A DNA stretch of 60,000 nucleotides from the NCBI RefSeq assembly GCF_964355755.1, contig NC_092671.1, forward strand, positions 38,397,304 to 38,457,303, in the 5' to 3' direction. Within the stretch, counting starts at the first letter, position 1. Each line of letters opens with the position of its first letter. A model generated the notes under the pieces. It saw nothing but the letters and a program-made list of their open reading frames with translations. It did not search any database and had not been told where the DNA came from. Below, piece by piece: positions 25,160-34,284 of this stretch. A program made the translations under genes and the position numbers. Source of the DNA: Antedon mediterranea (taxonomy: Eukaryota > Echinodermata > Crinoidea > Comatulida > Antedonidae).

Positions 25160-25466
25160 AACAATTTTTTTAATTTATTCATTTATACTGGGTGACCTCT
25201 TAAATCAAAAACTGGTTTCTCAGAGGGCCCAGTTATGATCAGTGGCTGTGATGTACTAGTAATTCTCTACTCGTTTTAAAATATGTACTAGGTTTTTTAA
25301 AGTGCACATGAGCTAGATATGTACACTGGACCTACAGTTTATAGTCCTTATCTGAGAAGACTTGTTCTACCATCAGAACAATGGAGCAAGTGAGCCTCGA
25401 ACCCTTGTCGATATTATTACGTAATTACGGTTCCACTGTCTTAACCCCTCAGCCACTCACTCGCTT
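25160..25466 (-). mobile_element. tRNA-derived SINE, minus strand
   Basis: Read on the minus strand, GAGTGGCTGAGGGGTTAAGAC is an A-box region and AAGGGTTCGAGGCTC a B box, as in a serine- or leucine-type tRNA with a longer middle. The body runs down to an AATGAATAAATTAAAAAAA tail near 25160. The acceptor stem does not pair, so it is not a working tRNA. Confidence 0.6.
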
Positions 25467-25873
25467 AACTTAAACATTAACTAAACAAAAAAATTAATAT
25501 ATATTTAATGGAAGATTTGGATAAAGTAACTGGAGGCATCACCTGCCAGTGTGCCAAACTGTCAATTTGGTTAATGCGAGGGCAAGAGGAAGAGAGTCCA
25601 AACCACAATGAAGTAGGATCCAAACCACAATGTCTCAAGTGCTAAAATTCATTTTTTAATTTAATAGTTTCTCATAAACTGTCATCGTTAAAATAAATGG
25701 ATTTGTTTAAAAACTGTTGTTGTTTTCCATATTTTCTAAAAAGACTGTTGATTCAGATAGTATTTACAGTAAATATTATTTTAAATTTTCATATTGGTTT
25801 AATAGCGCTTTAAGAACAGTTGTTATTAGAAAACTTAGATTTAGATTCACATTTAGTTTTTGAATAATACAGT

Positions 25874-26938
25874 GAATGTTACGGTGGCTGATTTCCGCCA
25901 AAGAAATAAAATTTGTATAATAATATGGGCGTTATAATTAAAGCCCCATTCCCTACGTTTTTTAGATCTAATTTAAAATCACAAACTATATTTAATGTAA
26001 AAATAATACTATATGGTCCTATTGCGATAACTTTTTTCGTCTTTAAACGGTTAAAAATGTGAAAAATAAGTCGATTCTAATAATTATAGCGGCCCGCTAT
26101 AAATCCCAAAATGCATTGCGCGCGGATTGATATTTTTGTTTTTCACCTGTAATTCGCCCACTTTTCGATCGATCGTGAGGCCAAAACAAATGGAAGACTC
26201 CTAACTTTTCAGCGAAAATACCGAGTTTTCCCCAATTTGTATCAACGGAGTCTGGCAAAAATAGAAAGACAATTAATGCAGCAACTATACAACGTCAGGC
26301 TAGGTATATAGCTCGCGTACGATGTTCGTACGTTACCGATGTTTACCAGCTAGGCCTACAAAACTAAGCCTAGCTAGGCTAGGCCTAAGACCGTCCATGA
26401 GAGGTCGATCGCCGCGAGCTACTTAGGTAGTGCATTGTTTCTCACTTTTTATCATAATTTACCATAAAACGTACATTTAAGACAAGGAATGACATGGTTT
26501 AATGTTTTTAAAGTGATATATATGTATTATTTTCCAAAAAAAGTCCAAAATTGCAGGGAAGGGGTCTTTAAGGTTTTTGTTAAGATAACGCAATCATAAT
26601 GTTACTGCGAAGATGATTTTAAACAACAAAATGTAAAATGCATTTAAATTAAATGGATTAAAGTTAATTTTTTTGTTTAAAATCATCAAAATAATATTAT
26701 TATTTTAACAAAATCCTTTAAACAAATTGATTCAATCCATTCAAAGTCGCAACTCTTTGTGGCTCTGGGTTTGTTGATGTACTACGCATGCGCATGTATG
26801 TGTGAACGGATTGTATAATCCGTATTGTTATAACGCCGTAATTACGGCCGTTATAACGCCCTGATACGGCATTATAACGCCCTTCATATTATTATAAAAT
26901 AATTTTTTTTTTGGCAGAAATCAGCCACCGTAGAATGT
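25874..26938 (+). mobile_element. DNA transposon with TACGGTGGCTGATTTC inverted ends, 1.05 kb
   Basis: The ends TACGGTGGCTGATTTCCGCC (25880) and its inverted partner (to 26932) match at about 22 of 23 positions. A direct repeat GAATGT lies immediately outside both ends (25874-25879 and 26933-26938) and is read as a 6-bp target duplication. Without the nested 626-bp element and one TTAA, the original would be about 420 bp. The remaining interior has repeated TTATAACGCC motifs near 26828-26882. No coding capacity is seen and the superfamily is not clear. Confidence 0.75.
25938..26571 (+). mobile_element. 626-bp TTAA-flanked element, copy 2 (nested)
   Basis: Same element as at 8839-9472, with TTAA on both sides (element 25942-26567). 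It sits inside another transposon (25880-26932): both of that element's terminal repeats and its target duplication lie outside this copy. The interior holds a CpG-rich part around GCGCGCGG and a CGATCGATCG motif. Confidence 0.85.
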
Positions 26939-27103
26939 ATATTTTTATCATGGTACAGTTTATTTTTCCACAAATTCAGCAGAATAAGTTGGTAAATTGG
27001 ACTAATTATTATTAAAATATTATTTTTTTTTATTGGAAGATTGAAAAAAGGGATCCCTGAATATCAGACCACTGGGCTAAACCAGAAGCATTTTCCCCTT
27101 TAA

Positions 27104-27212
27104 AGATGTGATGTGCCCATATATGAACACAATGATGTCATATCACTACTATATTTGGGCATATCACTACCATATTTGGACAAATCAAACTTTTTTTTGT
27201 CTGTAGACACAT
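27104..27212 (-). mobile_element. M1 MITE, degenerate copy
   Basis: The internal part is recognisable: GATGTGATGTGCCCATATAT, the ATGATGTCATATCACTAC core and two CATATTTGG units. The terminal inverted repeats are mostly lost. Confidence 0.5.
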
Positions 27213-27219
27213 CTTAAAG

Positions 27220-28858
27220 ATGGTTAATATAAAAAATAAAATAAAACAAATAAAAAATTTTAAAAAAACATCAGAGGCAACAGTTTCATACTCAAAATAA
27301 ACGCGACGACCCTCACTATCTCACTAACAGCTTTACTCATATCCTGCTGATTTTTTGGATGATGGAGTGAGTATACTAGCCATGAAATGAACAAGATTAA
27401 TCGGGAATCCGATTAATCATGCCTAAATGCTGATCATCAAATCATGCCTGCAAACCATAAACTGTCCACCCACAGAAATAATTTAAAAATTTAGTTGTAA
27501 TCAAATATACCATTACAATTAATGATAGTTATTGCACTTTTTGTGGTATAAACGTGTTATTCATATTCAATGGGAGTAAAGTTATTATTTTGTCGTTTTT
27601 TAATGAAATTCAATGCAAATTGTAGAAAGTACAAAACAATTTAATAAACCCAAAATGTTATTTGCGTATAAAACTGTCTTTAAATTTTTCTAAAATCATC
27701 ATTTTAAAGAAATAATGACAAGACAATTATCAAAAAGGGTCAATAAAAATGGAACAATATAAGATTTATATTGATAATTCACTTTATAAAAAAAAAAGTA
27801 CAAGCGCCGTGGACTAGTTGCTACATACAACTTTCCTAAGGCTCCTGTGGCAAACAGCTGCTACTATGGATAGTTGGGTCAAACATAGCACATTATTGGA
27901 AATTCTAACATTGTGTTATTTGCATTAAAATATGTTTATGGAAAGAGTTGAACCTGCGACCTCTATGTTATAACGTGAGTACCATACAAGATAGTAAAAC
28001 ATAACTAAAGTCCTAAAGCTAACTGGAGAGTGGACTGTCTTACACTATTATGACTGGTGAAACAATGCTGTCAACATTATCAATTATGAACCTTTTGAAT
28101 AAATACAAATTTATCTATGAAATTTAAAAATGACAGAACTATTAAATGGGGAGTGACTTGTCAAGATAAAATTTAAAAATGAAAGTAAAATAAAAAAAAT
28201 AAATAAAACTTTTGTGAAGTCAAAATTCAACAACCTAAAAAATACAAAACTTCAACAGAAAGTATGATCTTTAATTTAAATTAATGTATGAATGAATGAA
28301 TATTCAGATTTATTCAGCAGTATATATATTTACATTGTCACAATATTGCATGGATCTTACAGAGACAAGTAATTGTCCATCGTAACACCATTTGAATAAA
28401 AAAAAAAATCACAAAGAAAATCATGAAATAATGTTAAATGTTTTAAAGCTCATATTTTAGGTTGTTGTTTTTCTGTTTACAATTACCTTGTTAGAAAACA
28501 TCATAAAAATTGTCTAAAATGTGAATTATGCAAACTAAAACATGTAAAGTTAATAATTTGTCAGACTGGACAACATTCATCATGCTCCCAACAAGTCTGT
28601 AAAAAAATTAAATAATTATAAATTTATAAGTTAGAGGAAATCATAAAACATGAACAAATAATGATAATTATAGCTTATGCTGTTTTTTGTATTTTATAAT
28701 TCTTTGTGAGTGACAATAATTGATTTAAATTAATCTTAATTATTTTAAAATTATCACAATTGTTTTGGATTTAATTTTTCAGTTTTGTAAGAAAACACAC
28801 CTACGATCTAATCCAATATATTTGTGTTTTCCATCATAACATAATAAACCTATGTATC
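27220..28858. other. Unassigned AT-rich DNA
   Basis: A degenerate minus-strand tRNA-like B box (GTCGCAGGTTCAACTC, near 27965) suggests an old SINE. The perfect 10-bp palindrome at 27395-27418 is reported as a finding. Otherwise nothing. Confidence 0.4.
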
Positions 28859-29911
28859 AGTCACAGGCCCGTAGCCAGGGGGGGTTTTTATGGTTCGGGC
28901 GAACCCCCCTTTACAGCGAACCCCCCTTAACCAACTGCGAACCCCCATCCCCGACATGCCCAATACCTCACCCTCATCTCCAAAAATCCTCCAAATACGT
29001 GCCCCACAGTACAAAAAGTTGTTTGTAAATTGAAAAATTCGTAAACTTGTTCGTGAACCTTCTTCTCTGTATGAGCGTCAACTAGTGATACGTGTCTGTA
29101 AATTTCTAAAAGCTCCAAATGAATTGCCGATTTTAACCTGAAAAATAAATGTTTGGTCCCTGCATGTAACATGATATTGACGCGTCTCATAGCGAGCTGG
29201 CGCACGAACGATTCGTACAAAGGACACCGCCAGACAACTGCGTACCTATAATTGTTTAGATCACTGGCAGTCAGGCAGCATGCATAAAGTATATAGCCTT
29301 CCGACGTACATCAGTATTTATGTGTGACTATGAAGTATAATGTATCATAGAGGATTATAGTGAATATTAATATTTTACACTATAATATCTATGGTATCAA
29401 GTACTGTAGTTCACATTATGGCATCCGATTATTTTTTTCTAGACCACCAGCCGATACGTACTAAAATGTATCAATATCACCTATTTACATATTTATATTC
29501 CTCAACAAATTGCTGTAAATAAATATTATAGATAGAGCTAGCAAATAGCATTTGCCTTCACCCAGTGTGCTTTTTTCGGGGCTGCTCCTAGATATACGTT
29601 CGCATTGAACTTGAACGCAAAACAAAATACGGAGTAAATGATCAAACAATCGGCGGTTCCGCACAGAGCACGCGCATCTAACATACGGCAACAAATAGTT
29701 ATCGTCATTTAAATTATCGACGTGTTTGAGGAGGAGGAAAAAAGTACGATCTTTTTGCTCATTGGTTAAGCATGCTGCACGAGAGTGTCTTTTCCGGCCA
29801 TCTAGGCGTGTCATTTAACAAAATTCGCTTCGCATCAGGCTGGGGGAGGTTGACCCAAATATTTAGTGTCCGAACCCCCCCTTGACAGATCCTGGCTACG
29901 GCCCTGAGTCA
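28859..29911 (+). mobile_element. hAT-like DNA transposon, 1.04 kb
   Basis: The left end CAGGCCCGTAGCCAGGG (28864) and the inverted right end CAGGGCCGTAGCCAGGA (29906) are of the hAT CAGGG..GTAGCCAGG type. G-rich and C-rich runs (CGAACCCCCC) follow both. The direct repeat just outside is only AGTCA (28859-28863, 29907-29911), shorter than the usual 8-bp hAT duplication. Two minus-strand open frames lie inside (29814-29485, 109 codons; 29220-28927, 98 codons). I do not recognise them as transposase. Internal CpG content is higher than the surroundings. Confidence 0.7.
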
Positions 29912-30455
29912 AATGTCTACACACAAGTGAATATACTCATATGTTGTAAAAGGGAGAATAACTAAGTTTGGTGAATCTAGGATTTTGAAATAGGGAGAGT
30001 ATAGAGCCTAAAAATTGTAAAATGAAGTGCTGATGACCTATATTTTTTCCAAATGTAATATGTGCTCATATTCTCCTTGGAACTACATCTACGTACAAGT
30101 GAACAAACTCATATGTTGTAATAATAAAAGGGAAAATTACATAAGTTTGGTGGATCTAGGATTTTGAAATAGGGAAGGAAAAATTGTAAAATGAAGTGCT
30201 GATGATCTATCATTTGGATTGTTTTTTTTTCCAATTCAGTTGTGGCCCACATTCTCTAAACTACATCTACACACAAGTAAACATACTATTATGTTGTAAA
30301 AGGGAGAATAAATATGTTTGGCAAATCTAGGATTTTGAAATAGGGAGAGTATAGGGCCTAAAAATTGTAAAATGAAGTGCTGATGATCTATCATTTGCAA
30401 TTTTTTTTTCCTAATTTAACAGGGGCCCACATTCTCTTTGGAACTGCATGCTATG
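29912..30455 (+). repeat. Three tandem copies of a hAT-end-derived unit, 165-190 bp
   Basis: Each copy has ATATGTTGTAAAAGGGAGAA, GGTGGATCTAGGATTTTGAA, CCTAAAAATTGTAAAATGAA and CCCACATTCTC. The middle part matches 11985-12010 upstream of the 37-bp minisatellite (GGGCCTAAAAATTGTAAAAT). It directly abuts the hAT-like element ending at 29906. Confidence 0.8.
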
Positions 30456-31166
30456 TAAAAGATGAGAAGGAATGCATGGTAGTACAGCAGTTGTTGTCAA
30501 ATTAGTGAAATATGGAAACTCTGCCAACATTAAAAAAAAAACAAGACTGTGTATTTGAACAAATTGAACCCATATCAAAGATAATTGTCAAGTATCTTAA
30601 TATTTAGCAAATTCACATTTGTTAAATATATCAACTGCCAAGTACAAAGTTTACCAGACCCAATTTAACTGAGACATACAGAACACTCTTCTCAAGGGAG
30701 AATTACAAAAAAAGATATATAGCATGTTAATCAGCATTTGTCGAGACACCACACAAGAATGCACTTTTAAGGTTGTGTCACATCATAGTTCAAAAGTAAG
30801 GGCTGCTCCCAATACACAATATGTATACTGAATCAGGCGATAAGAAATATTTATTATATTATTGTCACATTCAATGAAAGGTGTTATATACACAGCGCGA
30901 TTCTATGGCTTTAGTTTTCATCGCCGATTGATCGCATCAGACATTTTAATTTCATTAAACGAACACTGGTGCAGTTCTTTCAGAAAAAGCTTAGTTTAAG
31001 CGACCACTGCCTGCCCGGTAGAAGTTACCATGGTCTGGTTAAAACTTAAACCATACTGTTACATCTTGGTAAAAGCATTGGTAAAACTAGCAGAACTGAA
31101 AAATAAAAAGAGTGGAAAATGGACAAAAGTACCCATGACCAGTGCCACCAAGTTAAAGAGTATTTC

Positions 31167-31467
31167 TATGGTGGGCCAAACTGTCATTAAACTAAGATAT
31201 CTCTATTCAAAACTAAGATATCTCTATTTAAAACTAAGATATCTCTATTTAAAACTAAGATATCTCTATCCAAAACTAAGATATCTCTATTCAAAACTAA
31301 GATATCTCTATTTAAAACTAAGATATCTCTATCCAAAACTAAGATATCTCTATTTAAAACTAAGATATCTCTATCCAAAACTAAGATATCTCTATTAAAA
31401 ACTAAGATATCTCTATTAAAAACTAAGATATCTTTTTAATGATTAAATGACAGTTTGGCCCATCATA
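31167..31467 (+). repeat. 21-bp tandem array between inverted repeats
   Basis: About 12 units of AAACTAAGATATCTCTATT plus two bases run from 31189 to 31435. Each unit carries the palindrome AGATATCT. The array is bounded by TATGGTGGGCCAAACTGTCA (31167) and its inverted partner ending TGGCCCATCATA (31467). Since 21 is a multiple of three, both strands show periodic open frames (LRYLYSK, RDILVLN). The plus frame from 31030 includes non-repeat codons but no recognisable domain. Confidence 0.9.
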
Positions 31468-31899
31468 TATTTCTGTACAGTTACTACTAATTACTTTTAC
31501 TTTTCAGTGTTTGCTTGTTTTGCTAACCAACAATTTCTATGGACGTCTGTTCCCAAAAAAATGGTATATCATGCGCATTGGGTTAAAAGTCTTTTTAAAC
31601 CTAACTTACTTAAAGCAACTATTGCTTTGGTGTTGGTGTTTAACTGGATGGTCCTGATTCTGCTGAAAATATGGGACATTACATGTCGAACCAGCTTTTT
31701 CTTTGCAGCAGAAATCATAAGCTTAAGTTGTTTAATATATTCTACCTCAAACTTTCTAAATTCTATTTATTTTTAGTGCATACCATCAGTGTGTCATATC
31801 CCTTCTGTTGGTTTTTAGAAGTTGTTGATTGAGTACGTTAAACACAAGGCTCAAATTTACCAACCCCAGCTGCTGGTACAACAACCGAACCTTTACTAC

Positions 31900-31965
31900 C
31901 TTAAATATTATACAGATATTGACTGCTTAGAGGTTAAATATTATACAGATATTGACTGCTTAGAG
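31900..31965 (+). repeat. 33-bp direct duplication next to the palindrome
   Basis: TTAAATATTATACAGATATT plus GACTGCTTAGAGG occurs twice, back to back, directly left of the palindrome. A worn inverted counterpart (GGCAATATCTGTTATATTA) follows the palindrome's right arm. Confidence 0.85.
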
Positions 31966-32107
31966 GTTAAATATAAGATTTGACATCCCCGAGGGAATGA
32001 TATTAAGTTCGAGGGAATATATATTTCCCTCAGCTGGCGCTTCGGGAAATATATATTCCCTCGAACTTAATATCATTCCCTCGGGGATGTCAAATCTTAT
32101 ATTTAAC
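31966..32107. repeat. Perfect palindrome, two 64-bp arms, 14-bp loop
   Basis: The left arm (31966-32029) and right arm (32044-32107) are exact reverse complements. They contain CATCCCCGAGGGAATG and GAGGGAATATATATTTCCC. The loop is TCAGCTGGCGCTTC. Weaker pairing goes on for about 40 bp outside. An RNA from either strand would form one long perfect hairpin. Open frames in it are artefacts. Confidence 0.95.
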
Positions 32108-32242
32108 CGATATAAAAGGCAATATCTGTTATATTATATAGCCAACAACAAGTCTGCTGGGTTGGGTGAAGCTAGCCTAGGCCTAGGCCTCCTTCCTATA
32201 GTATTTGTATTGTATTTAAACAAGCCTGCCTAGACACCTTAC

Positions 32243-32351
32243 CTTGCGAAGAATAATATACAGATAATTACTAATTAATGATTCCTTGGAAATAAAATAT
32301 TCACTTAGGCCTAGGTCGTTGAAATTAACAGAAGAATTTCCATCAATAAGC
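32243..32351 (-). CDS. Internal exon candidate, 109 nt
   Basis: The acceptor ATTATTTTTAATAG and donor AAG|GTAAGG bound 36 open codons that include LIDGNSSVNFNDLGLSEYF and ISKESLISNYLYIILRK. It ends in phase 0. A phase-compatible downstream segment (31899-31786) is open for 37 codons to a TGA and includes VRLLYQQLGLVNLSLVFNV. The intron between them would be 343 nt and would hold the perfect palindrome at 31966-32107. Neither segment matches a family I know, and the downstream acceptor is weak. Confidence 0.3.
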
Positions 32352-32589
32352 CTATTAAAAATAATAATATTATAATCAGGTAGGCCTAGGCCGAATAAAC
32401 AATTCGTCTTCTTCTCGATCTTCGAGGAGCCGAATCACCGGATGTTCAGCGCGTACTAGTTGCTAAGTTACTACCGTGAGTATTGACCAATCACAAACGG
32501 TGTTTCATCACATTTAGGGTGGACTAATAACAAATGAGGGCGCTATGTATGCATAGTTTAAATAGTTTAGATGATTAATTTCTTCAAGC

Positions 32590-32852
32590 AAGCTACATGG
32601 CGCAGCGGTTGGAGCGTTGTCTTGCGATGGAGTGACAATTCCACCCGAGTTCAAGATCGAGTAGATGACTTTTGTTTATTTATCGGCAACGCGAGTGTTG
32701 GTACACGAAAATTACACAGTCAATATCATCGTACTCGAGAATCTATATGTTTAATGACAGGAGACACGATAATTACGCGAAAATTACACAGTCAATATCA
32801 TCGTTCTCGAGGATATATACGATTTACGATCCTCGCAGCGGTAGTCATGTGA
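32590..32852 (+). mobile_element. tRNA-derived SINE with duplicated body
   Basis: The head has ATGGCGCAGCGGTTGGAGCG (A box) and CCCGAGTTCAAGATCG (B box). The body contains two copies, about 75 bp apart (32704 and 32779), of a unit holding AAAATTACACAGTCAATATC. Two overlapping open frames here are by-products of that repeat. Confidence 0.6.
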
Positions 32853-33449
32853 TGCAGTTTCAACCAATCACGTTCGCGTATTTACATAGGCTATGTAATA
32901 TAAAGATGTATTGCCTGTATATATTTAAAGTATCTACAGTGTTATATATTTGTTTGTTTCACTACAGTGAGGATAAGAATTTTTCCCTTTTAAGAGAAAT
33001 AATAAGTAAAACTTATTGAGTAAAAAGCCAGAATGAGACTTCTAAAAGTCATTTCCTCATTAAAGGAATTTAAACCACAACAACCAGAATTGCATAAATC
33101 TTTGGTAAAACTGAAAGAAAGAAGAGATAATAGTGTTACATTGGGTCTGTTTCTGCTGCATAACGCAATTTAACCGGTTATTTTTAAATAGATTAAAAAT
33201 AGATAACAATAACAAGACAATTTGTGCTCCGAAATAACCGGTTAAATCTATGGGTGGTCGTCGAGCAAAACGTCATTATTACCCAAAATGCAATACACTC
33301 AGGTCTACAAGTTTTGTTTTTTGTAAAGCCTACTTACATCGCTAATAAAATTAATTCTCATGGCGCCTTCAATAACATGATGGGGAGGGTCGTGCAGCGC
33401 CCGATCGCCTAGGATAATTTTTATCCTCAACACGTGAACGACTGTTTTC

Positions 33450-34105
33450 TTTCGCGAGCGCGGTCCTACAAAACACCAAACGGAAACAAAAACGAGACTC
33501 AGATTGTTGCAATACTTACCAAACGAGAGTAGACAATTGTTAATTAATTATGAAAACCCAACTTTTATAGCAAAAATCGTCCGAATTTATGTTAAAAACG
33601 ATGAGTTTAGCCACAAAAACTTAAATAAAACGAGAGTATCCAAGTCATAGAATATCGCACGCACATAGTGCCTTTAATAAAGTAATGAGTATTGAACATT
33701 ATTTCGTATATTTATGTACTAACATAAATAATAACACATTTCTATGCTTAATAAAATCATATTTAATATATTATCAAAGGCTCTGATTACCTTTGTTTTC
33801 GGTCGATGTGATGTTTTTCTAAAAAATTATATTATGTAAAACGATCAAAGTAAGAATGTTCATTGTTCTCCTATTAAAGGCACTAAGGGCGTGCCATAAA
33901 TACGCTCGTTTGGATTAAGTTTTTGTTGCTAAATTCATCGTTTATAACATAAATTCGGATGATTTTTGCTATAAAATTTGGGTTTTCATAATTAATTAAC
34001 CATTATCTACTATCGTTTGGTAGGTATTTGCAACATTCTGAGTCCCTTTTTTGTTTCAGTTTTGGTGTTTATATAGGACCATCCATACCCTTCGTTCGCG
34101 AGCGT
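33450..34105. repeat. Large imperfect inverted repeat (foldback)
   Basis: The left arm (about 33450-33705) starts at TTCGCGAGCGCGGTCCTA. It pairs with the right arm (about 33855-34105) ending in TAGGACC..TTCGCGAGCG. Matching blocks can be followed through ACCAAACGAGAGTAG, TAATTAATTATGAAAACCC and TAGTGCCTTTAATA. The spacer is about 150 bp. It lies wholly inside the Harbinger-like element, so it is either a second foldback insertion or an internal rearrangement of the host element. Confidence 0.65.
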
Positions 34106-34108
34106 GTA

Positions 34109-34284
34109 CTAACGCCTCAAATTGCTTAGCTTGGGTAGTCCCCGGAACTCCACCCCAAACTCCTCTTTTACTTTCGCAAAAATGCTCTTATTTATTATCT
34201 GTGATTCTTTTCTATTGCCTGCCATCCTTCCCCGTACTTTCTCTCCCCCCACAACTGAATAACATATCTTGTGATTTCATTCAT
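34109..34284 (-). pseudogene. Broken Myb/SANT-like protein of a Harbinger-type transposon
   Basis: A first segment reads MNEITRYVIQLWGERKYG, which resembles helix 1 of a trihelix-type Myb/SANT domain. After a frame change it continues as MAGNRKESQIINKSIFAKV and KEEFGVEF, where helix 2 is expected, and it stops at 34109. The second part lines up with the fragment at 57840-58079 (M.G...N..I...I..KVK.E.G). In Harbinger systems this type of protein binds the element ends and helps the transposase reach the nucleus. The frameshift and the missing third helix make it non-functional. Confidence 0.5.

Noticed and set aside
27331-27366. Plus-strand 36-nt exon reading LYSYPADFLDDG
   Set aside because: Two frames are open and the length is within chance expectation.
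31030-31398. Open frame with LRYLYSK repeats
   Set aside because: It is driven by a 21-bp array; the opposite strand is open as well. The non-repeat start has no recognisable domain.
32427-32475. Plus-strand 49-nt exon reading AESPDVQRVLVAKLLP
   Set aside because: Acceptor and GTGAGT donor are fair and CpG is high, but it is short and competes with the minus-strand candidate next to it.
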